Origin: Dehalococcoidia bacterium
GTDB lineage: Bacteria > Chloroflexota > Dehalococcoidia > SHYB01 > SHYL01
NCBI GenBank assembly: GCA_009692825.1
Contig: SHYL01000007.1
Coordinates: forward strand, 1 to 38,251
Length of the DNA stretch: 38,251 bases
Direction of reading: 5' to 3'
Under the pieces are notes generated by a model. That model made no database searches and had not been told where the DNA came from. It was given only the letters and a program-made list of their open reading frames with translations. Positions 27,192-38,227 of the stretch are shown here, piece after piece. The position numbers and the translations under genes are program-made. Position 1 is the first letter of the stretch. Every line of letters begins with the position of its first letter.

Positions 27192-29111
27192 TCATTGCTT
27201 TATGCTGAAGCTGAATTCTGCTTTTTCTGTTGTCACCCTTGTAGAACCGGAAACCACAAGCACAGAATCCACATAGCCATCCAAAGCGATATTTGCTGTA
27301 ATCTGTCCGCCATTTTCACTGTTAAGAGTCATCTTTTCTACTTTAAGCGGTAACCCTTGTTTATCCCGGTGGATAAGCTGAACTATAAAGTTCTGTTTGA
27401 CAACATTTGATGTCTTCACAAAACCTTCAGCGGCCCATAGGCTTTCACTTTCAACGGAGTCAACAAAGCTAATTTCTGGAATTGAAATATCGTCTATAGC
27501 AAAGCCATTAGTGCTTACAGCTTCATCGCTAATATACTCAAAACGAACGAGCACTTTCCCGCCGGCATAAGCATTCAAATTGGCAGTTTCGTTAACCCAC
27601 TTCGGGGTATCTGACCCTCCGCTTTTGCCTGTATACCCATGACCATAGTTTGAATCAAGCGCGCTTTCTGATGTTGTGCTTGTCGCTTTAACGATGTCCC
27701 ATGTGCGGCCCACATCTTTGGAGACCTCCAGATATGAAAAGTCGAAATCCTTCTCTATTTCATACCATACCCAGTAGTTCAGGGTTGCCTTCTGGACATT
27801 AGTGAGATCAAATTCACGCGTGAGCTTCGAATCTATCCCATCGCCCCGATTGCCCCACCAGAAATTAGAGCCGCTGTGGGCGTCCGTAGGCAGAAGCCTT
27901 ACGGTATCGGCGCCATCGAATGTTATTTTGAAATCAGAATCGGGCTTTATCTGAAAGTAACGCGCTCCATATTGGGAAACTTGCTGGTTATCTTTTTTGT
28001 CAGGCACATTAACTTTCACAAGCGGGCCTCTGACACGTTGTAAATAATTTGGATAGCCATATTTGCCGGCAACCCCTGAATTGACCAGGTTAGCAATCGT
28101 CCAGTCCGCGAAAACAGCTTCGAAGTTCGTATTGAACTTGCTAAGGTAAGTATCGACTTGCTCCACGCCGGATTTTTCAATCTTGAAGAACTCTTTTATG
28201 CCCTCGTAACCGCCGTACCTAGCAAACATGTATTTCATAAAGAGGAAAGATGCCCCGTAGTGCGGCGGCGTTCTGGGTACTTCATCGTCCCACGCGTTCA
28301 GCTGGACATCAGCGTTTGGAAAATATGTATTTACGAGTGTGGGAGGATATCCAGCCAGGTCGGAAGAAAGCTCGGAAAGGCCTTCATTTACCCAAACTTC
28401 AGAGAATGGATTCGCGATAAACTCCACAGCGTGCTGGAGCTCATGGGCAAGGGTACTCAGATATTCCCTGCTGCCCACACGTAACTGTCCAGAGTTAATA
28501 TATATGGTCTCGTGCTGGTTGCTTAAGTTGTTGACTACTTTAGGATACTCATCGAGCCCACTGAAATAGCCAGCAACCTGTGGAATATTCGCATGGACTA
28601 TATACAAGTGCGGGTCCCCATCTACACCCGGATTCCAGAAATCTCCAAAATACTTTCTGACCGACGGAAGTATCACGCTCTCAAAATTCTGAGCAGCTTT
28701 TTCGACGTCTTCCTGCGGAGTACTGTCTTTTTGATCGAACCAGAAGTAAGCATTGGCAGTTTTATACCTAAGCGTTGCCGTCACTGTAAAAGGCTTGTTT
28801 TTATCAAGGTCCACAAGCTGGATATTAATCTGCGTTCCCAGCGGTATATCCGTTTGCCCCATTATGACCGTTCTTGGAATCGGAGCGTCAGATTTAAGCC
28901 TCAAGCGCTGTGTTATTTCAAACAAATCTCTCTGCGGGGCGACAGGTACTACCTGGCGGACATCCGGGATCGAAGTAGCCGTAGCAGTGGGAACGACAGT
29001 TTGTGTGCCGGATGGAGTGTTTACAATTGTGGGTGTTGATACTGGTTTAGGAGCTGTGCACGCCTGAAGAGCAGAGATAGCAAATATTAGAAGAAATACA
29101 ACGCGTTTCAA
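27192..29111 (-). CDS. Secreted lipoprotein zinc metallopeptidase (gluzincin-like) with immune-inhibitor-A-like C-terminal domain
   Basis: 639 aa. A type II signal peptide ends ALQA-C18, followed by a Thr/Pro/Ser-rich linker (about 20-55), so the protein is likely tethered outside the membrane. LAHELQHAVEF gives zinc ligands H223 and H227 with catalytic E224; VNEGLSE supplies a probable third ligand, E243, in a gluzincin arrangement. The C-terminal half has DFDFSYLEVSKDVGRTW and FAIDDISIPE, like the domain after the peptidase in M6 immune inhibitor A proteins. Substrate is unknown. It overlaps pth by 4 nt and precedes eno, an odd place for an exoenzyme. Class is confident, exact family less so. 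Confidence 0.82.
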   Translation of the reverse strand: MKRVVFLLIFAISALQACTAPKPVSTPTIVNTPSGTQTVVPTATATSIPDVRQVVPVAPQRDLFEITQRLRLKSDAPIPRTVIMGQTDIPLGTQINIQLVDLDKNKPFTVTATLRYKTANAYFWFDQKDSTPQEDVEKAAQNFESVILPSVRKYFGDFWNPGVDGDPHLYIVHANIPQVAGYFSGLDEYPKVVNNLSNQHETIYINSGQLRVGSREYLSTLAHELQHAVEFIANPFSEVWVNEGLSELSSDLAGYPPTLVNTYFPNADVQLNAWDDEVPRTPPHYGASFLFMKYMFARYGGYEGIKEFFKIEKSGVEQVDTYLSKFNTNFEAVFADWTIANLVNSGVAGKYGYPNYLQRVRGPLVKVNVPDKKDNQQVSQYGARYFQIKPDSDFKITFDGADTVRLLPTDAHSGSNFWWGNRGDGIDSKLTREFDLTNVQKATLNYWVWYEIEKDFDFSYLEVSKDVGRTWDIVKATSTTSESALDSNYGHGYTGKSGGSDTPKWVNETANLNAYAGGKVLVRFEYISDEAVSTNGFAIDDISIPEISFVDSVESESLWAAEGFVKTSNVVKQNFIVQLIHRDKQGLPLKVEKMTLNSENGGQITANIALDGYVDSVLVVSGSTRVTTEKAEFSFSIKQ

Positions 29112-29674
29112 TTGAATTTATTCATGGCTGAGTTAGTTCCGTCTTTAAGCATCACTTCAATTACATTTCTGACGTTTTCGACGGCGTTTTTAATCGCAGG
29201 CTCTTCATCCTTTGTGAAATCGCCAAGCACATGACCGATGGTGTTGTTGCCGGCCGCCTCAGGCCTTCCTATGCCGACTCTTACACGCACGAAATTTTCG
29301 CTGCTGATATGCTCGATTATGGAACGGATGCCGTTGTGACCTCCGGCGCTTCCCTTTTCTCTTATGCGTAGCTTACCCAGCGGTAGGTCCATATCGTCAT
29401 AGACTACGACGAGTCCTGCAATCGGGATGTGAAAAAACTTTACGATCGGCGCCACAGCCTCGCCGCTGTTGTTCATGAGTGTACGGGGTTTCATCAGCAT
29501 CGCTTGCTTATCGGCAATGACGCACGTGGCTAATTCGTATTTGGATTTATGGTCAAACTTAGCGTCGTTGGCTTTCGCGAGGGCATCAAGACACCGAAAC
29601 CCAATATTGTGGCGGCTGCGGGCATATTTTTCGCCCGGGTTTCCCAGCCCAACGATAAGTACACTTGGCGGCAA
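29108..29674 (-). CDS. pth: Peptidyl-tRNA hydrolase
   Basis: Frees tRNA from prematurely released peptidyl-tRNA. The 188 aa have the bacterial Pth pattern: LIVGLGNPGEKYARSRHNIG with catalytic His22, PRTLMNNSGEAV, VVYDDMDLPLGKLRIR and SAGGHNGIRSII. The start is TTG at 29674, 3 nt after the stop of the upstream membrane protein gene. It overlaps the lipoprotein gene by 4 nt, so the two are probably co-translated. Confidence 0.96.
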   Translation of the reverse strand: MPPSVLIVGLGNPGEKYARSRHNIGFRCLDALAKANDAKFDHKSKYELATCVIADKQAMLMKPRTLMNNSGEAVAPIVKFFHIPIAGLVVVYDDMDLPLGKLRIREKGSAGGHNGIRSIIEHISSENFVRVRVGIGRPEAAGNNTIGHVLGDFTKDEEPAIKNAVENVRNVIEVMLKDGTNSAMNKFN

Positions 29675-29677
29675 GGG

Positions 29678-32457
<2,780 letters not shown>

Positions 32458-32488
32458 TCTGGACTAGCCTTGCCCCTGGGAAAGGATT

Positions 32489-32494
32489 TATAAT
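32489..32494 (+). promoter_or_regulatory. Candidate -10 box of the DtxR-family gene
   Basis: An exact TATAAT lies 15 nt before the ATG at 32510, implying a leader of about 9 nt that would include GAGG. No good -35 hexamer is seen at 16-18 bp. Confidence 0.45.
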
Positions 32495-32509
32495 CTACCT
32501 GAGGTCCCA

Positions 32510-33187
32510 ATGCAGTCCAGCTCTACTGAAAAAACCACTCCCGTTATCGAAGATTATCTCCAGACTATCTATTCGCTTCACGCCGAAGGCGCTTCCGTCA
32601 TAGGCGCGCGTCTCGCAGAAGCGATGCACGTCTCAGCGCCAAGCGTAACAGCCGTGATTCACAGGATGGCGGGCGAAGGCTACATAAAGCTGAACGAGCA
32701 CAAAGAGATATTCCTTACTGAGAAGGGCAACTCAGCTGCCGAGATTATGGTCCGCAGGCACAGGCTGGCTGAGCGCATGCTAACAGACTTGCTTGGAATG
32801 AGTTGGGCAGACGTCCACGAAGAGGCACACAGGTTCGAGCACGCCATATCAAATCTTGTAGAGCAGCGACTGATGGAAGTCCTGAACTCCCCTGCGACAT
32901 GCCCTCACGGCAGCCCGATACCAGGCAGCAGGCCAACCATGCCTCAGCCCGGTATCCCTCTCGACCGACTGAAGCCGGGCGACACTGCGAAACTCCAACG
33001 GGTCACTGAAAAGGTAGAAGTTAATAGAGCTCTTTTAATTTATCTGGGAGATAACAAGGTCAAGCCCGGAGCTACTATAAAAGTAGTCAGCATATCTCCA
33101 TGGGACTCCAATATGGTTATTACTTGCGAGGGCAAAGACGTACCCATTGACCTTGATACAGCGGCACAAATGTTGATGGAACGGTAA
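32510..33187 (+). CDS. DtxR/MntR-family metal-dependent repressor
   Basis: 225-aa metalloregulator. It has an N-terminal winged helix (VIGARLAEAMHVSAPSVTAV as recognition region), a dimer/metal domain and a C-terminal SH3/FeoA-like domain (about 150-225). By alignment from memory to DtxR, the ancillary-site ligands H84, E88 and H103 are kept. At the primary site Met10 is Asp15 (as in MntR Asp8), Cys102 is His107, and Glu105/His106 are E110/H111. The set is closer to MntR than to DtxR, hinting at manganese or mixed sensing. No transporter gene adjoins it, so targets are unknown. pyrD follows after 26 nt. Confidence 0.9.
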   Translation: MQSSSTEKTTPVIEDYLQTIYSLHAEGASVIGARLAEAMHVSAPSVTAVIHRMAGEGYIKLNEHKEIFLTEKGNSAAEIMVRRHRLAERMLTDLLGMSWADVHEEAHRFEHAISNLVEQRLMEVLNSPATCPHGSPIPGSRPTMPQPGIPLDRLKPGDTAKLQRVTEKVEVNRALLIYLGDNKVKPGATIKVVSISPWDSNMVITCEGKDVPIDLDTAAQMLMER

Positions 33188-33213
33188 TCAGCACCAATTG
33201 AATTTACTTTCGA

Positions 33214-34293
33214 ATGAACCTGTATAAGCTTCTCTGCAGGCCTCTGCTTTTTCTGCTTTCCCCAGAATCTTCCCATCATCTAGCAATTACTGCGTTAAAA
33301 TTCGCTGGCTTGCCGCTTATCTCAACATTTGTCTCGTCAGCCTACCGCAGAAAGAGCGATGCTCTACAAGTAAAAACCATGGGACTCAATTTCAGCAATC
33401 CGGTAGGCCTTGCGGCCGGGTTCGATAAGAATGCAGTCGCCGCCGCCGGTGCGGAATCTATTGGATTCGGATACGTAGAGATCGGGACTGTAACGCCTTT
33501 GCCGCAGCCGGGGAATTCAGGAAAACGTCTGTTCAGACTCAAGCCCAGTATGGCATTACAAAACAGGCTCGGATTTCCAAATGTGGGCATGAAAGCGGTA
33601 AAGCAAAACATCAGGAGATTCAGACGGAACGGATATCTAATCGGCATAAGCATCGGCAAAGGCGTGTCTACGCCTCTAGATAAATCGACTGATGATTACA
33701 TCGCGTGCCTCGATGAGCTTTATGTCGACGCCGATTATTTCGCTGTAAACGTAAGCTCTCCAAATACGTCCGGCCTGCGCGACCTACAACATAAGGCTTA
33801 CCTGCTATCGCTCTGCAAAACGCTTATTGCCCGCTCTCAGGAATTGGCGCAGTCCCACTCTATTGCAGCCAGACCTCTGCTGATCAAAATATCGCCTGAT
33901 CTGAGTAACAGCGAAATGGACGACGTTTTGGAGGTTGCTATAAGCACAGGCATCGCAGGGATAATCGCAACCAACACCACCACTTCGAACGTAGAGACTT
34001 TCGGAGCGGTACCAGGTATGGGCGGAGTAAGCGGCAGACCGCTGAGTAAAAGGTCGACTGACCTTGTAAGATATATATCTCAAAAGATGAGTAAACGCCT
34101 CACAATAATCGCGGCTGGCGGGATATTTACCCCGGATGACGCGCTTGAAAAACTTGAGGCTGGCGCAGACCTGTTGCAAATCTATACAGGTCTCGTTTAT
34201 GAGGGACCTTCGCTTGCTTCGAAAATCAATCGTGAGCTGTTGAAATCTGGAAGATTTGCTACATCATCAAAACTTGCCGCTAAATCTGGATAG
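33214..34293 (+). CDS. pyrD: Dihydroorotate dehydrogenase, class 2 (quinone-linked)
   Basis: Oxidises dihydroorotate to orotate in pyrimidine synthesis, passing electrons to membrane quinones. The 359 aa have the amphipathic N-terminal helices of class 2 (MNLYKLLCRPLLFLLSPE), NPVGLAAGFDKN, the NVSSPNTSGLRDLQ loop with the class 2 catalytic Ser (181-182), LIKISPDL and AAGGIFTPDDA for FMN phosphate. Class 1 enzymes lack this N-terminal helix pair and use Cys. A quinone-based respiratory chain is implied. argS follows after 16 nt. Confidence 0.96.
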   Translation: MNLYKLLCRPLLFLLSPESSHHLAITALKFAGLPLISTFVSSAYRRKSDALQVKTMGLNFSNPVGLAAGFDKNAVAAAGAESIGFGYVEIGTVTPLPQPGNSGKRLFRLKPSMALQNRLGFPNVGMKAVKQNIRRFRRNGYLIGISIGKGVSTPLDKSTDDYIACLDELYVDADYFAVNVSSPNTSGLRDLQHKAYLLSLCKTLIARSQELAQSHSIAARPLLIKISPDLSNSEMDDVLEVAISTGIAGIIATNTTTSNVETFGAVPGMGGVSGRPLSKRSTDLVRYISQKMSKRLTIIAAGGIFTPDDALEKLEAGADLLQIYTGLVYEGPSLASKINRELLKSGRFATSSKLAAKSG

Positions 34294-34309
34294 AAGGTAT
34301 ATCAATCTC

Positions 34310-35974
34310 ATGAGTCTTGCGAAAGAAAAAATTTCAAATATGCTGGCCGCTGCGGTAGAAAAGGCCCAGCGAGACGGCATTCTTCCGCAGGTACCCATCC
34401 CTGAATACTTAATCGAAAAACCCCAAAATCCGCTGCACGGGGACTATGCCTGCACCCTTCCCCTTAAGCTGGCCAGGATTGCGAAGATGAACCCTCTGCA
34501 GATCGCCCAGAAGCTGGTGGACATGATCACACCAACTGACGAGATAGAGTCCGTGACTGCCGCCGCGCCTGGGTTTCTGAACTTCACGCTTAGAGCCGAA
34601 TGGCTTCAAAAGCGGGTACCTTTAATCATTAAAGGTGGAAGTCATTTTGGAGACACCGATACTGGTAAGGCGCAGAAAGTACAGATTGAATTCGTCAGCG
34701 TAAACCCGACCGGCCCGATGCACGTTGGACACGGACGCGGAGGCATCATAGGAAGCACTCTGGCAAACGTTCTATCAGCAGCTGGTTTCCATGTTAAGAA
34801 GGAATATTATGTCAATGATGCTGGCAATCAGATAGATCTATTTAATAAATCCCTTTATGCCAGGTACAAGCAGGCTCTCGGACTTGACGAGCCTATGCCG
34901 GCCGATGGGTACATGGGCGAATACATGAAGGATCTTGGCAAGAAATTCGCTGACGAGTTTGGAGACAAATTCGAAAAGATACAGCTTGCCGATGGACAGA
35001 AACAGCTTGGAGCCATTGGCCAGGAGCGCATGATTACCTGGATCAAAGAGGATCTGGCACAAGCGAATGTGTCCTATGACAACTGGTTCAGTGAAAACGA
35101 TCTTTACAAGAAGGGCTCCTACCGTAAAGCGATAACTCTCCTAAAGGAGCAGGGCTATGTTACGGAAAAAGAAGGCGCCCAGTGGTTTGCATCTACCATC
35201 CTAGGAGAGGATAAGGACAACGTTCTTGTGAGAAGTACAGGAGCCCCAACCTACTTCGCCTCAGATGTCGCTTACCACTACAACAAGTTCGTCGAGAGAG
35301 GATTTGATCGTGTAATCGACATATGGGGGGCCGATCACAGGGGCCATATCAATCGTAAGAAAATGGCAACGTATGCCATGGGTATCGACCCAAACAGGCT
35401 CCAAATCCTAATATACCAGCTAGTCACCCTTAAGCGAGGGGATGAAGTAATCCGCATATCCAAGCGCACAGGTAACATAATTACGCTACGTGAGATTATC
35501 GATGAGGTTGGGCCTGATGCGGTCCGCTTCTTTTTCCTCCAACGCTCTGCGGACAGCCAGATGGAGTTCGACCTGGAGCTGGCGAAGAAGCAATCTTCAG
35601 AAAATCCTGTTTTCTACATTCAATATGCCCATGCGCGCATCGTCAGCATTTTGCGAAGCGCAGCAGAGAGAGGCATAACATGGGAAAACGGAGATGTCTC
35701 AAAGCTTACTGATAAAGCAGAACTTGCCTTCATACGCAAGATGATTCAACTTGAAGAGGTGGTAGAAAATGCAGCATTAGCAATGGAGCCTCATCATCTT
35801 CCGCATTATGCAATGGGGCTGGCAAACTCCTTCACGCAGTTTTATGAACACTGCCGGGTGCTCACCCCAGATTCAGAATTAACGTACGCCAGGTTGAAAC
35901 TGGTCGAGGCTGGTCGGATTGCACTTTCTCGCACTTTAACACTCATGGGAATGTCAACTCCAGAAAAAATGTAA
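34310..35974 (+). CDS. argS: Arginyl-tRNA synthetase
   Basis: Class Ia synthetase charging tRNA-Arg. The start at ATG 34310 has GAAGGT upstream and gives MSLAKEKISNML; an earlier in-frame ATG lies inside pyrD. The 554 aa contain the N-terminal Add-1 domain, VNPTGPMHVGHGRGG with the HIGH-type HVGH at 138-141, WGADHRGH and the KMSKS-like ISKRTGN. The C-terminal anticodon-binding domain follows and ends LTLMGMSTPEKM. No terminator is obvious after it. Confidence 0.97.
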   Translation: MSLAKEKISNMLAAAVEKAQRDGILPQVPIPEYLIEKPQNPLHGDYACTLPLKLARIAKMNPLQIAQKLVDMITPTDEIESVTAAAPGFLNFTLRAEWLQKRVPLIIKGGSHFGDTDTGKAQKVQIEFVSVNPTGPMHVGHGRGGIIGSTLANVLSAAGFHVKKEYYVNDAGNQIDLFNKSLYARYKQALGLDEPMPADGYMGEYMKDLGKKFADEFGDKFEKIQLADGQKQLGAIGQERMITWIKEDLAQANVSYDNWFSENDLYKKGSYRKAITLLKEQGYVTEKEGAQWFASTILGEDKDNVLVRSTGAPTYFASDVAYHYNKFVERGFDRVIDIWGADHRGHINRKKMATYAMGIDPNRLQILIYQLVTLKRGDEVIRISKRTGNIITLREIIDEVGPDAVRFFFLQRSADSQMEFDLELAKKQSSENPVFYIQYAHARIVSILRSAAERGITWENGDVSKLTDKAELAFIRKMIQLEEVVENAALAMEPHHLPHYAMGLANSFTQFYEHCRVLTPDSELTYARLKLVEAGRIALSRTLTLMGMSTPEKM

Positions 35975-36035
35975 TTGATATAGCACACAAATATGAGCAA
36001 ATAACATAAAAATCACGAATCCGCGCGATAACCGC

Positions 36036-36065
36036 TTGACGTACTCGCTACAAAGATGATTCAAT
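36036..36065 (+). promoter_or_regulatory. Candidate promoter of the solute-binding lipoprotein gene
   Basis: TTGACG (36036-36041) is followed after 18 bp by TTCAAT (36060-36065), a fair but imperfect match. It lies 31 bp before the ATG, and GGAGGA precedes that ATG. Confidence 0.35.
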
Positions 36066-36096
36066 ATATACGTGCAAAATGACTGGAGGATAAGTT

Positions 36097-37887
36097 ATGT
36101 TAAATAAGTTTTGGCCAGCACTTCTGGCCATTTCCGCTACAAGCATGCTGCTTATAGCATGTGGCAGCGGAAAAGATGAAACGCCAACAGCGGCGGTTCC
36201 TACGACCGTTAAGGCAACATCAGTTGTTCCAACGACAGCACCCAGCTCCGCAGCAGTGGCTACATTAGCCGCTACTCAGCCGACTGGCTCGACAGGAACT
36301 ATTCTGGATAAAGCGTTATTCGTTTCTCCCATTGAGAATGATAACCCACGCTACGGAGGCACTTTCCGATGGCCAACAAACCAGGGCGCTGGAAATCTTG
36401 ATCCGAAACTGAATAACTCGACAACAATTTCGCGATTCTGGCGCTACACGTATGAAAAGCTGGTAGCGTGGTACCCAAACCCAAATGACCCACTTTCTCA
36501 CCTTCAGCCGCAACTTGCTGAGAAGTGGAGTGCCTCAGCTGACCTCAAGACATACACATTTAGTCTTCGTAAGGGCGTCAAATGGCATAACATAGCACCT
36601 GTGAACGGGCGTGAAGTTGTTGCTGATGACGCAGTTTTCAGCTTCAACAGATACCGTGAAAAGGATGCCGCTGCCTATCCAAACTGGATTCAGGTAGATT
36701 CAGTAGAAGCTACGGACAAATACACTGTAGTTATTAAGTTGAAGGACTCGAACGCCTTTGCCCCGAACGAACTATTCGGCGCTCTTGAGGCAGTAGTTCC
36801 GCCGGAACTTGTCAAAGCCTCTTCAAGTGGGTTCATAGGTACGGACATGATTGGCACAGGACCATACATTCTTAAGTCGTACATATTCCGGCAAGGTGCG
36901 GACTATATACGCAATCCTGAATACTGGCAAAAGGACACGAAAGGTAATCCATTACCATACGCAGACGCCATCAAAGCCGTGTACATTGGAGACCCTGCAA
37001 CAGTTCAAGCCGCGTTCAGAACAGGTCAGCTTGACTACGCAGACTCAATCACACCTGAACAGATTATCCAGCTCGGGAAACAGACACCGGATATACGCGT
37101 TTACTCTAACGGCGTGTTGGGAGCAAACGGCGTAGCCTTCACAAGCAAAAACAAGCCCTGGGATGACGTAAGAGTAAGAAGAGCATTTAATATGGCTCTT
37201 GATAAGACCAAGTTCATGAACGCTCAGGGAACACCCGGCATAGAGTGGAATATCGTAGGTCCTATTCCATGGAACCTCATAGAGGACAGAAAAGCAACGC
37301 TTGCGGACCTTGGTCAATACTATAAGTACAATCCACAGGAGGCTAAGAGGCTTCTGATAGAAGCTGGTTTCCCTGACGGCAAGATTAAAGTCGCATCGCC
37401 ACTGGTCTTCATAAACCCAAGTGGCTTACAAGCTGCTCAGGTCATGCAGGAATTCTGGAAGAATGAGGGCTTAGAAGTCCCCATTCAGGGAATGTCCCTT
37501 GCTGAGTTCGCCTTGCCGTACTACGCAAGGAAATTCACAGACCTGGCCTACACATTCCAGAATACCGGCGAATCCAGCCTCAACTGGTATGCGCAGAACA
37601 AGTTCAATCCTGAAGGCTCAGAAAATACTTCGTGGATAAACGATCCTGAAATAAATAAGCGCATAAAAGCGCTAAAGACAACAACAGACCCAGTTAAGCT
37701 GAAAGAATACGCAAGATTCTTCTGGGACTTTGAGACAAGCAATTCGTACACCATCTGGGTTCCCCAGTTGCCAGGTTATTCCATAACAACAAGCAAAGTT
37801 AGGAATCACACGGTCAGAAGCAATCATCAGTTCATAGGGATGACTATCCTGCCTTGGTTGACAGACGCACCCAGAACCGCCCCATAA
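36097..37887 (+). CDS. ABC transporter family 5 solute-binding lipoprotein (peptide/nickel/opine class)
   Basis: 596-aa substrate receptor. The signal peptide ends LLIAC with lipidated C22, followed by a Thr/Pro/Ala/Ser linker to about residue 70. The SBP_bac_5 fold shows YEKLVAWYPNPNDPL, LAEKWSASADLKTYTFSLRKGVKWH, VVADDAVFSFNRY and GTGPYILKSY, and NPQEAKRLLIEAGFPDGK near the middle. Substrate cannot be told from sequence; di- or oligopeptides are common for the family. No permease or ATPase gene follows: a strong terminator stands 14 bp after the stop, so partners must lie elsewhere. Confidence 0.92.
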   Translation: MLNKFWPALLAISATSMLLIACGSGKDETPTAAVPTTVKATSVVPTTAPSSAAVATLAATQPTGSTGTILDKALFVSPIENDNPRYGGTFRWPTNQGAGNLDPKLNNSTTISRFWRYTYEKLVAWYPNPNDPLSHLQPQLAEKWSASADLKTYTFSLRKGVKWHNIAPVNGREVVADDAVFSFNRYREKDAAAYPNWIQVDSVEATDKYTVVIKLKDSNAFAPNELFGALEAVVPPELVKASSSGFIGTDMIGTGPYILKSYIFRQGADYIRNPEYWQKDTKGNPLPYADAIKAVYIGDPATVQAAFRTGQLDYADSITPEQIIQLGKQTPDIRVYSNGVLGANGVAFTSKNKPWDDVRVRRAFNMALDKTKFMNAQGTPGIEWNIVGPIPWNLIEDRKATLADLGQYYKYNPQEAKRLLIEAGFPDGKIKVASPLVFINPSGLQAAQVMQEFWKNEGLEVPIQGMSLAEFALPYYARKFTDLAYTFQNTGESSLNWYAQNKFNPEGSENTSWINDPEINKRIKALKTTTDPVKLKEYARFFWDFETSNSYTIWVPQLPGYSITTSKVRNHTVRSNHQFIGMTILPWLTDAPRTAP

Positions 37888-37900
37888 AAACGAACAAGTA

Positions 37901-37937
37901 ATAGAAAATGGGAGCCATTATGGCTCCCATTTTCTAT
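37901..37937. terminator. Perfect 17-bp hairpin terminator
   Basis: ATAGAAAATGGGAGCCA pairs perfectly with its complement around a TTA loop (37918-37920). The stem ends in a T-rich arm on the plus strand and an A-rich one on the other side, so it could work both ways. It begins 14 bp after the lipoprotein gene. Confidence 0.88.
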
Positions 37938-37998
37938 TAAACTCTCGAATGTAGAACTCCACCGGGAAAATTACTCCGTAATATTCGGTATGGAAGCA

Positions 37999-38087
37999 TA
38001 AAGGCCTGCCCACCCCGACTTCTGTGTGTGAGACTAATCACCCAAAAGCCACGACTGGAGGAACAGTTTGCGATGGGCAGGCCTTTA
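37999..38087. repeat. Inverted repeat with 14-bp arms and 61-bp interior
   Basis: TAAAGGCCTGCCCA (37999-38012) and TGGGCAGGCCTTTA (38074-38087) are perfect complements. A degenerate direct copy of the right arm follows: GATGGGCAGGCC (38072-38083) against GATGGGTAGGTC (38092-38103). Another CTGCCCCACCCC block lies near 38157. No long gene occupies 37938-38251, the last 314 bp of the window. A 48-codon minus-strand frame (ATG 38184 to TGA 38038) spans part of it but has no ribosome site. The element could be a structured RNA or a small repeated element; neither is shown. Confidence 0.6.
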
Positions 38088-38185
38088 CTGTGATGGGTAG
38101 GTCTGCTTTAAACACACTTCCACCTTCCAGTACGCAGTCGCCTTCAGCCTGCGCACTGCCCCACCCCATACCCTGAAGTTCCATT

Positions 38186-38227
38186 ACGATAGTTCAACGA
38201 AACGATGATTGTCAAGTTTTTTGACAA
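38186..38227 (-). promoter_or_regulatory. Palindromic promoter/operator-like site
   Basis: TTGTCAA (38209-38215) and TTGACAA (38221-38227) form a 7-bp inverted repeat with a 5-bp centre, so each strand carries a TTGACA. On the minus strand TTGACA is followed after 18 bp by TATCGT (38186-38191), which would direct transcription into the inverted-repeat region. A repressor could bind the palindrome. On the plus strand the candidate -10 would lie at the window edge. Confidence 0.4.

Noticed and set aside
37999-38184. Cobalamin or other known riboswitch at the right edge
   Set aside because: I looked for conserved cores of cobalamin, TPP and fluoride riboswitches on both strands and did not find a convincing match.
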